Assembly (NCBI GenBank): GCA_964651245.1
Contig: CAZYVI010000010.1
Location: forward strand, 62,001-126,000
Direction of reading: 5' to 3'
Length of the DNA stretch: 64,000 bases
Origin: Avedoeria sp964651245
GTDB lineage: Bacteria; Chloroflexota; Anaerolineae; Epilineales; Epilineaceae
A program made the position numbers and the translations under genes. The notes beneath the pieces were generated by a model. The model saw only the letters and a list, made by a program, of their open reading frames with translations. It was not told the DNA's origin and ran no database searches. Shown in pieces: positions 35,695-43,463 of the stretch; position 1 is the stretch's first letter; each line of letters opens with the position of its first letter.

Positions 35695-36954
35695 GTGCGC
35701 GAGATCCCGGTCCCGATCGCCCCCGACACGCTGCTCGACGCCTGCACGGTGCGCGGCCTGCGCATCCGCGCCACCGGCCGGCCGGGTGGGCGGGGCAAGG
35801 CGCCGCCGGCGTGGCAGCTGCGCTGGCCGGACCGCGCCGGGGCGCTCGAGGTCATCGAGACGCCGGACGGGGCGATGGTGCGCATCGCCGCCAACCGCGA
35901 CGGCGGCTGGGCGCACGGCTTCGCCAAGCGGCTGGCGCGCACGCTCGCCGACGAGGCGGCGCGGCAGGCGGGGCGCATCGAGGTGCTGCGGCCGCGGGTG
36001 CTGGTGGTGGTCCACGACCCCATCGTCGACGCCCGCAGCGGCCGCCGGCTGGTGGCCCAGATGGGCTGGCACGACCCCGACGCGCTCGTCGCCCAGTACA
36101 TCGACGACGTCGCCGCCGCCAGCCACGGCCTGGTGCGCTACGAGGTCGTGGAGCGGCGCGACGCGCCGTGGTTCCCGCCCAAGCGCGACGGCTTCCGCTA
36201 CACGCCCGACGACTACCTGGCCCGCTGGCGCCGCCGCGACATGCACCAGCCCGACGCGATCGACTACCCGGCCCAGCTCAAGGCGTTCGACCTCGTCCGG
36301 CGCTGGGAGCGCGACGAGATCGACGAGGTCTGGTTCCTGACGTTCCCGTACGCCGGCGACTGGGAGTCGACGATGGTCGGGCGCGACGCCTTCTGGTGCA
36401 ACTCGCCACCGGTGGCCGGCACCGGCGCCTGCAGCGGTCGCTTCGTGCTCATGGGCTTCAACTACGAGCGCGACGTCGGCTGCATGCTGGAGAACCTGGG
36501 CCACCGCGTCGAGTCGATGATGGACCGCGTCTGGCGCCGCCACACCGGCGAGCGCAACCTCTGGCACCGCTTCATCCGCACCGACCTCACCCATCCCGGC
36601 CGGGCCGAGTGTGGCAACGTCCACTTCGCGCCCAACAGCGCCCGCGACTACGACTGGGGCAACCCCCGCCCGGTGCCGAGCTACTGTGACGATTGGCTGG
36701 CGTTCCCGCGCTACGCCGCGGCCGGCGCCGACTTCCGTGACGACGACGGCCGCGCCGAGGTCGGCAGCGGCGCGAAGCGCGTCGCCGACCCCCCGGCGCG
36801 GCCGCGGATCGTCGATCATCGGGAGTGGGGCGGCGGCGACATGCGCGCCCACCACGTTTGGTGGCTGTCGCACCTGCCGCACGTGGCGGGTGAGACCGAC
36901 GGGGTGGCCAACCACTGGTGGCCGTACGTCGTCGACCCGAACCGCGTGCCGTAG
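35695..36954 (+). CDS. Conserved protein of unknown function
   Basis: 419 residues, no signal peptide. Charged and aromatic-rich, with notable stretches VLVVVHDPIVDARSGRR, GWHDPDALVAQYIDDV, LTFPYAGDWESTMVGRDAFW and MLENLGHRVESMM. It is well behaved as coding sequence and has the look of a conserved domain, but I do not recognise the family. GTG at 35695 with GAGG upstream is the best start; no ATG is available in frame nearby. It follows the polytopic membrane protein by 88 bases on the same strand. Confidence 0.7.
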   Translation: MREIPVPIAPDTLLDACTVRGLRIRATGRPGGRGKAPPAWQLRWPDRAGALEVIETPDGAMVRIAANRDGGWAHGFAKRLARTLADEAARQAGRIEVLRPRVLVVVHDPIVDARSGRRLVAQMGWHDPDALVAQYIDDVAAASHGLVRYEVVERRDAPWFPPKRDGFRYTPDDYLARWRRRDMHQPDAIDYPAQLKAFDLVRRWERDEIDEVWFLTFPYAGDWESTMVGRDAFWCNSPPVAGTGACSGRFVLMGFNYERDVGCMLENLGHRVESMMDRVWRRHTGERNLWHRFIRTDLTHPGRAECGNVHFAPNSARDYDWGNPRPVPSYCDDWLAFPRYAAAGADFRDDDGRAEVGSGAKRVADPPARPRIVDHREWGGGDMRAHHVWWLSHLPHVAGETDGVANHWWPYVVDPNRVP

Positions 36955-37005
36955 TCGCCTGATGGCGCGGCGGACCGTCGCGTTCGGCGGGCCGCCGGAG
37001 CGGGC

Positions 37006-37248
37006 TCAGCTCAGCTCGAACGGGCTCCGGACGAGGACGAGGTAGGGCGAACCCGACGCGGGCGCGCCGAAGAGGCGCTCGCTGTCGACGACGATCGCGC
37101 CGGCCGTCTCGGCCCGCCGCCGCTCGGCCTCGAGGCTCCGCTGACGGGCGGCGAGGGCCATGAAGTCAAGGTCGACGGTGGTCGACGCCGCCTCGTGGCG
37201 CACGGTGGCGATGGGGTCCTGCCACACGGTGTCGTGGTCGTAGAACAT
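37006..37248 (-). CDS. 80-residue protein of unknown function
   Basis: Starts MFYDHDTVWQDPIATVRHEA and ends SPYLVLVRSPFELS. It is charged, has a short helical segment rich in Arg and Glu in the middle, and no signal peptide or membrane segment. GGAGACAGG precedes the ATG. It lies downstream of the DNA methyltransferase on the same strand, separated by an unusual G/T-skewed 254-base spacer. It is convergent with the 35695 gene. A small protein next to a methyltransferase could be a partner, but nothing in the sequence shows it. Confidence 0.5.
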   Translation of the reverse strand: MFYDHDTVWQDPIATVRHEAASTTVDLDFMALAARQRSLEAERRRAETAGAIVVDSERLFGAPASGSPYLVLVRSPFELS

Positions 37249-37257
37249 CGTCCTGTC

Positions 37258-37390
37258 TCCCAATGCCGATCCTGATCCACCAGGCGATCCCAATCCGAGC
37301 GGGTCCAACCGGACCGTCCAAACGCCCAACCGCACGTCCCAATCCAAACCCGGCCCATCGAACGAGCCAACCGCTCCCGAAATCCAAATG
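37258..37390. other. C/A-rich spacer with repeated CCAA words, G-rich on the minus strand
   Basis: At least nine CCAA words occur in about 130 bases, and the local G+C is clearly lower than in the flanking genes. On the minus strand the stretch around 37325-37351 reads as closely spaced GGG and GG runs, able to form a two-layer G-quadruplex just upstream of the 37248 gene. Confidence 0.4.
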
Positions 37391-37502
37391 TCCGCGGCCG
37401 TCGCGAGGTCACGATTGCGTTGCGACCGCTGGACTCGGCAGTGATGACGCGGCCTCGTCGACGGAGGATACGGCCAATCGGACGCCGCGGTTCGAGACCG
37501 GC

Positions 37503-38339
37503 TCAGGCCCGCTCGACGACCGCGCCGTATGGTGCCAAACGGCGCGCCATGACCTCGATCGCCGCCGGGTTGTCGTCGACGAGGATGAAGTCGCGCCCGT
37601 GCTTGGCGGCGGCCTCGCCCAGCGTCCCGCTGCCGGCGAAGAAGTCGAGGCAGACGTCGCCGGGGTTCGTGTGGACCTTGACGATCCGCTCGACGATCGC
37701 CAGCGGCTTCTGGGTGGCGTAGCCCGTCTTCTCGCGCCCGTTCGTGCTGACGATCGTCTGCCACCAGACGTCGGTCGGCGTCTTGCCGCGCGCCGCCTTC
37801 TCGGGTCCGACGATGCCGGGCGCCAGGTAGGGGATGCGGTCGATGGCGTCGTAGTGGAAGGTGTAGGCCTCGGGGTCGACGCTGTACCACAGGATGTTGT
37901 CGTGCTTGGCCGGCCAGCGACGCTTCGAGCGGGCGCCGTAGTCGTAGGCCCAGATGATCTCGTTCTGGAACGCGTCGCGCCCGAACAGGGCGTCCATCAG
38001 GACCTTGGCGTAGTGGACCTCGCGGTAGTCCATGTGCAGGAAGAAGCTGCCGGTCGGCTTGAGCACCCGCCGGCCCTCGGCCAGGCGCGGGGCGATGAAG
38101 CCCGGAAAGTCGACGAAGCGGTCGTCATAGCCGCTGCGGCCGACGGCCTCGCTGCGGTAGCGCCGTCCCTGGAAGCCCGTCCGGTCGCCGCCGCCGTCGT
38201 CGCGGACGGTGCGCAGCTGGGTGCGCGTCTGCCGCCGGCCGGTGTTGAACGGCGGGTCGATGTAGACGAGGTCGACCGACGCGCTCGGCAGCGTCGCCAG
38301 CACGGCCAGGTTGTCGCCCTCGATGATCCGGCCGGCCAC
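37503..38339 (-). CDS. Orphan beta-class DNA N6-adenine/N4-cytosine methyltransferase
   Basis: 278 residues. The catalytic motif DPPF (Asp28-Phe31, within DPPFNTG) precedes the SAM-binding motif FFAGSG (from Phe233), the order that defines the beta class (CcrM/HinfI-like). The DPPF form favours N6-adenine methylation; N4-cytosine enzymes usually carry SPP[YW]. A target-recognition region lies between the motifs, including WAYDYGARSKRRWPAKHDNILWY. No restriction endonuclease gene is adjacent, so it may be a regulatory orphan or part of a defence system elsewhere. The recognition sequence cannot be read from the protein. Confidence 0.88.
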   Translation of the reverse strand: MAGRIIEGDNLAVLATLPSASVDLVYIDPPFNTGRRQTRTQLRTVRDDGGGDRTGFQGRRYRSEAVGRSGYDDRFVDFPGFIAPRLAEGRRVLKPTGSFFLHMDYREVHYAKVLMDALFGRDAFQNEIIWAYDYGARSKRRWPAKHDNILWYSVDPEAYTFHYDAIDRIPYLAPGIVGPEKAARGKTPTDVWWQTIVSTNGREKTGYATQKPLAIVERIVKVHTNPGDVCLDFFAGSGTLGEAAAKHGRDFILVDDNPAAIEVMARRLAPYGAVVERA

Positions 38340-38415
38340 GCGCCCTCCCCTCCGGCGCGACGGCGCCGCGCCCGGCGCGGAGGATGATACCTCCGGCCGC
38401 CCGTCCCCTGCCGGC

Positions 38416-38421
38416 TATACT
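38416..38421 (+). promoter_or_regulatory. -10 box TATACT, 6 bases before modB-like ATG
   Basis: TATACT, then GCGGCC, then ATG at 38428, with no ribosome site. The expected start of transcription falls on the start codon, so a leaderless mRNA is predicted. Confidence 0.55.
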
Positions 38422-38427
38422 GCGGCC

Positions 38428-39210
38428 ATGCCCGCCCCGCCGCCACCCGCCCTCGTCCGCGCCGCCGCCGCCGTGGCGACGGCCTTCCTGGTGCTGCCGC
38501 TGGCCGGGCTGGCCGCGCGAACGCCGTGGGACCGGGCGCTGGCGGTCGTGACGGCGCCGGCCACGGTAACGGCGCTGCGGCTGTCGCTGGTCGTCTCGAC
38601 GGCCGCCACCGCCGCCGCCTTCGCCCTCGGCTTCCCGCTGGGCTGGTGGTTGGCCCGCGGCGCGCGCCGGCCGGTGGCCGTGGTGCGGCCGTTCGTGCTG
38701 CTGCCGCTCGTGCTGCCGCCGGTGGTGGGCGGCGTGGCGCTGCTGGCGGCGCTCGGGCGCCGCGGCCTGGTGGGCGCCTGGCTCGACGCGGCCGGCATCC
38801 GGCTGCCGTTCACGACGCTCGGCGCCGTCGTCGCCGCCGCGTTCGTCGCGCTGCCGCTCGTCACGCTGGCCGTCGAGGCCGGCTTCCGCGCGCTCGACCC
38901 GCGGCTGGAGGCGGCGGCGGCGGTGCTGGGCGCGTCGCCCGGCTTCACGCTGCGGCGCGTGACGCTGCCGCTGCTGGGGGCGCAGTTGGCGGCCGGGCTG
39001 GCGCTGGGCTGGGCGCGTGCCCTGGGCGAGTTCGGCGCCACGATCACCTTCGCCGGCAACCGGGCGGGCCGGACCCAGACGCTGCCGCTGGCCATCTACG
39101 AGCTGCTCCACCACGACGCCGACGCGGCGATCGTGCTCTCGCTGGGCTTGGTGGCGGTGGCCGCGGCGACCCTGGCGCTGCTGCACGGCCGCCTGGTGCA
39201 CGCCGGCTGA
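38428..39210 (+). CDS. modB: Molybdate/tungstate-type ABC transporter permease
   Basis: 260 residues, about six membrane helices. The EAA loop EAAAAVLGASPGFTLRRVTLPLL binds the ATPase; GWARALGEFGATITFAGN is the ModB/CysT family signature. It imports an oxyanion with the ATPase encoded next. No substrate-binding protein (ModA/TupA) gene is adjacent, so molybdate, tungstate or sulfate cannot be separated for certain; mobA at 54342-55085 favours molybdate. The gene is predicted leaderless. Confidence 0.83.
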   Translation: MPAPPPPALVRAAAAVATAFLVLPLAGLAARTPWDRALAVVTAPATVTALRLSLVVSTAATAAAFALGFPLGWWLARGARRPVAVVRPFVLLPLVLPPVVGGVALLAALGRRGLVGAWLDAAGIRLPFTTLGAVVAAAFVALPLVTLAVEAGFRALDPRLEAAAAVLGASPGFTLRRVTLPLLGAQLAAGLALGWARALGEFGATITFAGNRAGRTQTLPLAIYELLHHDADAAIVLSLGLVAVAAATLALLHGRLVHAG

Positions 39211-39218
39211 GCCCGGCG

Positions 39219-39947
39219 GTGGGCCTGGACCTGGCGCTGCGGGCGCGGCGCGGCGCGTTCGCGCTCGAGGCGCGGCTGGCCTGCGCGGCGGGCGAGGTCT
39301 GCGCCGTCGTCGGGCCCAACGGGGCCGGCAAGAGCACGCTGCTGGCGGCCATCGCCGGGCTGGTGCGGCCCGACGACGGCCACGTCACGCTCGACGGCGT
39401 CGATCTGGACCGCGCCGGCGCCGGCTGGCGCCGGGCCCACGTGCCGCCGCGCCGGCGCCCGATCGGCGTCGTGTTCCAGGACCGGCTGCTGTTCCCGCAC
39501 TTGGACGCGCTCGACAACACCGCGTTCCCGCTGCGCGCCCGCGGCGTGGCCGCGGCCGAGGCGTGCGCCCGGGCCCAGGCGGCGCTCGACGACGTCGGCG
39601 TCGGCCACAAGGCCGCCGCGCGGCCGGCGGCGCTGTCGGGCGGCGAGGCGCAGCGCGTGGCGCTGGCGCGGGCGCTCGTGACGCGGCCGCGGCTGCTGCT
39701 CCTCGACGAACCGCTGGTGGCCCTCGACGGCCCGGCGCGGGCGCGGATCGTCGAGCTGCTGCAGTCGATCGTGACGCGCTTCGACGGCGTCGCGTTGTGG
39801 GTGACGCACGACCCGCGCGACGTGCGCGCGGTGGCCGACACGCTCGTCGTGGTCGAGGCCGGCGCCGTCACCGAGGCCGGACCGGCCGCCGCGGTGCTCG
39901 CGGCGCCGCGCAGCGCGTTCCTGCGCGGCCTCGTCGGGTCCGGGTGA
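39219..39947 (+). CDS. modC: ModC-type ABC transporter ATPase
   Basis: 242 residues. Walker A GPNGAGKST (about 29-37), Q-loop VVFQDRLLFPHLDALDN, signature LSGGEAQRVALARAL and Walker B LLLLDEPLVALDG are all present, with the H-loop WVTHDP. It energises the ModB-like permease 8 bases upstream. It lacks the C-terminal TOBE (molybdate-binding) domain that many ModC proteins have, ending soon after the ATPase core. GTG at 39219 is the first plausible start. Confidence 0.84.
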   Translation: MGLDLALRARRGAFALEARLACAAGEVCAVVGPNGAGKSTLLAAIAGLVRPDDGHVTLDGVDLDRAGAGWRRAHVPPRRRPIGVVFQDRLLFPHLDALDNTAFPLRARGVAAAEACARAQAALDDVGVGHKAAARPAALSGGEAQRVALARALVTRPRLLLLDEPLVALDGPARARIVELLQSIVTRFDGVALWVTHDPRDVRAVADTLVVVEAGAVTEAGPAAAVLAAPRSAFLRGLVGSG

Positions 39948-39950
39948 GGT

Positions 39951-39981
39951 GCGGCGCGCGCGGCGGGTTCGCGCGCGCCGC
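39951..39981. terminator. 12-bp perfect hairpin between modC and the ASPIC/UnbV gene
   Basis: GCGGCGCGCGCG and its exact complement flank a 7-base loop. It sits between convergent genes and could terminate both; no T-tract, so rho-independent action is uncertain. Confidence 0.55.
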
Positions 39982-40008
39982 GCCGATCCGATTGGCCGCC
40001 GCCCGCCG

Positions 40009-42345
40009 CTAGCGCGCCCCGCCGCCCAGCCGCAACGGCGCCTGCGCGACGGGCGCGGCGGCGCCCGTGCCGTGCGCCAGCCGCCAGATGCCGTCGAGCC
40101 CGACGCCGCTGAACCGCTCGGGCGTCGTCTGGCCGGGCCAGGTCACGGCCACGCCGGTGACGGCCGTGGCGTCGCCGAGGCCAAGCTCGACCTGAAGGCT
40201 GTTGCCGCCGAAGCTGCTGCCGGTGCCGACGAGGCGGTGGAGCGTCCGCGGACCCGCCGGCGTCGCCAGCTCGACCGCCACCCGCGCGCCGACGGCGAAC
40301 GGGTTGGCGCCCGGGCCGCTCAGCCGCAGCGTCGCCCAGCGGTGGCCGTGGCCGGGGTTCTCGTAGAGCACGTTCGGGTACCAATCGCCCTCCCAGGCGC
40401 CGCCCAGGTCGGCGTAGACGTCCTGGTCGCCGTCGTGGTCGAGGTCGGCGAACGCCACGCCGTGCCCCTTCTGGAGGTTGCCGAAGCCGCCGCTGGTGGT
40501 GATGTCCTCGAACCGGCCGTCGGCGGTGCCGCGGAAGGCGCGGTTGGGGACCAGGGCGCGGTAGTCGGGGTTGCCGGTGCCGAGCAGGAAGTCCTCCCAG
40601 CCGTCGTTGTCGAAGTCGCCGAAGTTCGTGCCCATGGCGTAGAACACGCGGCCGACGCCCGCCGCCGGCGCCACGTCCTCGAACGTGCCGTCGCCGCGGT
40701 TGCGGTACAGCGCCAGGCGCGACGCCGTCGTCGGCAGGCCGAGCAGGTCGGCCAGGGTGTCGTGGGCGGGGCGGACGTCGCTGCCCTGCTGGCCGAACGG
40801 GGCCACCAGCAGGTCGAGCCAGCCGTCGTTGTCGAAGTCCCACCACCACGTCGAGAAGCTGTTGCGGGGGCCCGCCACGCCGGCGGCGGCGGTGACGTCG
40901 CGGAAGCGCCAGGCGCCGGCGTCGTCCGGGCCCTCGTTGCGCCACAGCACGTTGTCCTGGCCCATCCGGCTTAGGTACAGGTCGGGGCGGCCGTCGTTGT
41001 CGTAGTCGCCCCACGCCGCGCCCTTGATGTAGCCCGGCAGGTCGACGCCCGCGGCCGCGGCGATGTCGGTGAAGGTCCCGTCGCCGTTGTTGCGCATGAG
41101 CTGGTTGGGGTGGCCCGTCCCGCCGTCGGCGTTCTCGTTGCCGACGAACAGGTCGAGGTCGCCGTCGCCGTCGAAGTCGGCCCAGGTGCCGGCCTGCGTC
41201 GGGTGGTCGGCGAGCAGGCCGGCGGCCTCGGTCACGTCCTCGAACGTCCCGTCGCCGCGGTTGCGCAGGAGCGAGCTGGGGAACGTCGAGCCGCCCATGC
41301 GCCACGCCCCGCGGTAGACCATCGCGTCGAGCCAGCCGTCGCCGTCGGCGTCGACCTGGTGGACGTGCAGGCCGCCGGTCAGGCCGGTGAGGCCGGCGGC
41401 GGCGGTGTGGTCGACGAACGTGCCGTCGCCCTGGCCGACCCAGAAGTGGAGCGGGTCCGACACCCCCCACGACGAGTTGAGGATGTCCAGCAGGCCGTCG
41501 CCCGTGAAGTCGTCGATCGCGACGCCGCCGGCCAGGCCCGGTGCGTCGACGCCGAGCGCCGGCGCGATGTCGGTGAAGCGGCCGATGTCGGCGTCCGAGG
41601 CGAACAGCGACGGGTCCAACCGCTGCGCCTCGGCCACACCGTCGGGCCAGGTGCCGCGGGCCATGTGGGCGACGTTGAGCAGCCAGCGGCTGGTCAGGTC
41701 GTTGGGGTCGACCCGCAGCAGGACCTCGAACTCCGGGATCGCGCGGTCGACGCCCTGGGTGTCCTGGTGCACGCCGTCCCCTTGGATAGGCAGCACGCAC
41801 GAGTCGGCGTTGTGGTTCGCGTTGCAGTTCGTGACCTCGCCGTAGCGCAGCCAGGTGGTGCCGATCATCGACGTCAACGTCCGCAGCGCTTCGGAGTCGG
41901 ACAGGTTCGAGAACGAGCGCAGCTCGGAGCGCAGGGCTTCGAACGTGGCGATGGCCTCGGGGAATCGCCCGGCCCCCAGCTGGTCCATGGCGATGCGGAA
42001 GCCGTGGTTGAAGCGGCCTTGCGCGTCGGCGGGCACCGGCATGCGCTCGAGCGCCGCCAGCCGGATCGAGCTCTCGTAGGTCGCGGTCTCCAGCGTCAGG
42101 TCGGCCACGAGCCGCTGGAGACGGGCGGCCATGGCGACGGTGCCGGGCGGTTGACCGACGCCGGACGGCGCCTGGGCGGCCGGCGCGGCGCCGTGCCCGT
42201 GGCCGCCCGGGCCGGGGGCGATGGCCGGGCTGTCGGCCGCCGCGGCCGGCGGCGGGGCCGGGGGCGGCGCCGCCGACCGGCTGCCCGCGCAGGACGACAC
42301 GAGCGCGGCGGCCAGCAGGGCCAGCGCGCGCGACGGGTGCTGCAT
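40009..42345 (-). CDS. Lipoprotein with FG-GAP/VCBS repeats and C-terminal ASPIC/UnbV domain
   Basis: 778 residues. The lipoprotein signal ends in VSSC (Cys at about 19). A helical TPR-like N-terminal part (70-230) precedes a series of FG-GAP/VCBS blades with calcium-binding motifs such as DFDGDGDLDLFVG, DYDNDGRPDLYLS and DHDGDQDVYADLGG. The ASPIC/UnbV domain ends the protein (about 665-755), as in CRTAC1 relatives. A seven-bladed propeller binding calcium and a glycan or protein ligand at the surface is inferred. The ATG at 42345 follows AAGAGGA. A GTTGC-N6-GCAAC dyad lies about 150 bases upstream. Confidence 0.85.
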   Translation of the reverse strand: MQHPSRALALLAAALVSSCAGSRSAAPPPAPPPAAAADSPAIAPGPGGHGHGAAPAAQAPSGVGQPPGTVAMAARLQRLVADLTLETATYESSIRLAALERMPVPADAQGRFNHGFRIAMDQLGAGRFPEAIATFEALRSELRSFSNLSDSEALRTLTSMIGTTWLRYGEVTNCNANHNADSCVLPIQGDGVHQDTQGVDRAIPEFEVLLRVDPNDLTSRWLLNVAHMARGTWPDGVAEAQRLDPSLFASDADIGRFTDIAPALGVDAPGLAGGVAIDDFTGDGLLDILNSSWGVSDPLHFWVGQGDGTFVDHTAAAGLTGLTGGLHVHQVDADGDGWLDAMVYRGAWRMGGSTFPSSLLRNRGDGTFEDVTEAAGLLADHPTQAGTWADFDGDGDLDLFVGNENADGGTGHPNQLMRNNGDGTFTDIAAAAGVDLPGYIKGAAWGDYDNDGRPDLYLSRMGQDNVLWRNEGPDDAGAWRFRDVTAAAGVAGPRNSFSTWWWDFDNDGWLDLLVAPFGQQGSDVRPAHDTLADLLGLPTTASRLALYRNRGDGTFEDVAPAAGVGRVFYAMGTNFGDFDNDGWEDFLLGTGNPDYRALVPNRAFRGTADGRFEDITTSGGFGNLQKGHGVAFADLDHDGDQDVYADLGGAWEGDWYPNVLYENPGHGHRWATLRLSGPGANPFAVGARVAVELATPAGPRTLHRLVGTGSSFGGNSLQVELGLGDATAVTGVAVTWPGQTTPERFSGVGLDGIWRLAHGTGAAAPVAQAPLRLGGGAR

Positions 42346-42490
42346 CGAGGGATCCTCTTCGGTTGGGCGCGGACGGACACGCCCGGCCGCCGGGAAGGTC
42401 ACGGGGGGAGCTCGAGGCGCGGATGGGGAGGATCCGCGCGCGAAGACCAGCCGCCGGCCGGCCGCCAAACCAGGCCGACGGAGTCCTCGC

Positions 42491-42506
42491 GTTGCGACGA
42501 TGCAAC
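42491..42506 (-). promoter_or_regulatory. Inverted repeat GTTGC-N6-GCAAC, possible operator
   Basis: The dyad extends to GCGTTGC/GCAACGC (42489-42508). It lies upstream of the ASPIC/UnbV lipoprotein gene. An identical half-site and spacing occur at 34347-34362. Confidence 0.4.
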
Positions 42507-42584
42507 GCAACACCGCGCCGGCCCGTGACGATAGGCGATCCGTCGATCTCGCCCGCGCGCGCCCGAAGGCGTCGCGCCGGCCCG

Positions 42585-43340
42585 CTACAACGGGTCGCGC
42601 GACGGCGTCCCGGCCTTGCGCGGGTAGGCGCGCGGCGTCGGGCGGCGCTTGTCGACGACGACGAGGTGGCGGGGGCGGTCGAGACCGGGCAGCTGGTAGG
42701 CCAGCCGCGGCCGCGACCGGCCGCCGAGCACCGACAGCGCGGCGACGCTGGCCGCCACCTCGGCGTCGGCGTCGGCGCCCTTGTACGCCACCACCCGGCC
42801 GCCGACGGCCACGAGCGGCAGGGTGTACTCCAGCAGCACCGGCAGCGGCGCCAGGGCGCGGGCGACGGCCAGGTCGAAGCGCTCGCGCAGGGCGCGGTCG
42901 CGGCCGGCGTCCTCGACGCGGCAGTGCAGGGCCGTGACGTTGCCCAGCTCCAGCGCCGCGACGGCCTGCTCGAGGTAGGCGACGACCTTGCCGGTGGCCT
43001 CGATGAGCGTGAAGCGCCAGCGCGGCCGCATCACCGCCAGCGGCAGCCCCGGGAAGCCGGCGCCGGTGCCGACGTCGACGACGGTCAGCGGCCGGTCGGG
43101 GTCGAGGTCGGCCATCGCCCGCAGGCCGATGAGGCTGTCGACGATGTGCTGGACGGCGATGTCGGCCGGCGCGGTGATCCGGGTCAGGTTCATGCGCTGG
43201 TTCGCGCCCAGCAGTGCCGCCCCCAGCCGGGCGAACCGCGCCAGCTGCGCCTCGTCGACGGCGATGCCGTGCGCCGCGGCCAGGTCGCGGACGACGTCGA
43301 GGTCGACCGCGGCGGGCGGGTCGGGCGGGGAGGCGGTCAT
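42585..43340 (-). CDS. rsmG: 16S rRNA (guanine-527-N7) methyltransferase
   Basis: 251 residues, normal length. It methylates N7 of G527 in 16S rRNA. The family motifs are NQRMNLTRI (about 48-56), HIVDSL, and the SAM-binding VVDVGTGAGFPGLPLAV (about 88-104). It is divergent from glyA; its -10 box overlaps that of glyA. The ATG at 43340 has no ribosome site and lies 9 bases after TATACA, so the leader is near zero. Confidence 0.94.
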   Translation of the reverse strand: MTASPPDPPAAVDLDVVRDLAAAHGIAVDEAQLARFARLGAALLGANQRMNLTRITAPADIAVQHIVDSLIGLRAMADLDPDRPLTVVDVGTGAGFPGLPLAVMRPRWRFTLIEATGKVVAYLEQAVAALELGNVTALHCRVEDAGRDRALRERFDLAVARALAPLPVLLEYTLPLVAVGGRVVAYKGADADAEVAASVAALSVLGGRSRPRLAYQLPGLDRPRHLVVVDKRRPTPRAYPRKAGTPSRDPL

Positions 43341-43349
43341 GGCGCCAAG

Positions 43350-43357
43350 TGTATACT
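43350..43357. promoter_or_regulatory. Overlapping divergent -10 boxes of rsmG and glyA
   Basis: TGTATACT reads TATACT for the plus strand (43352-43357, glyA, leader about 100 bases) and TATACA for the minus strand (43355-43350, rsmG, almost leaderless). The shared element implies the two promoters compete for polymerase. Confidence 0.5.
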
Positions 43358-43463
43358 GAGCCGCCGCGCGGCACGGGGCCGGCGGCGGGCTCGACGCGCC
43401 GCATCGCGGCGGCCGCGCGAGCCACCGCCGCGCGGCGGACCGTTTCGCACAGCGAGGAACGCC

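Noticed and set aside
38311..38427. Upstream extension of the modB-like protein
   Set aside because: It crosses the TATACT box and overlaps the methyltransferase start; the ATG at 38428 matches the family N-terminus.
39044..42505. Long minus-strand frame across modBC and the ASPIC gene
   Set aside because: Shadow of neighbouring real frames; it crosses two unrelated genes with no recognisable domain.
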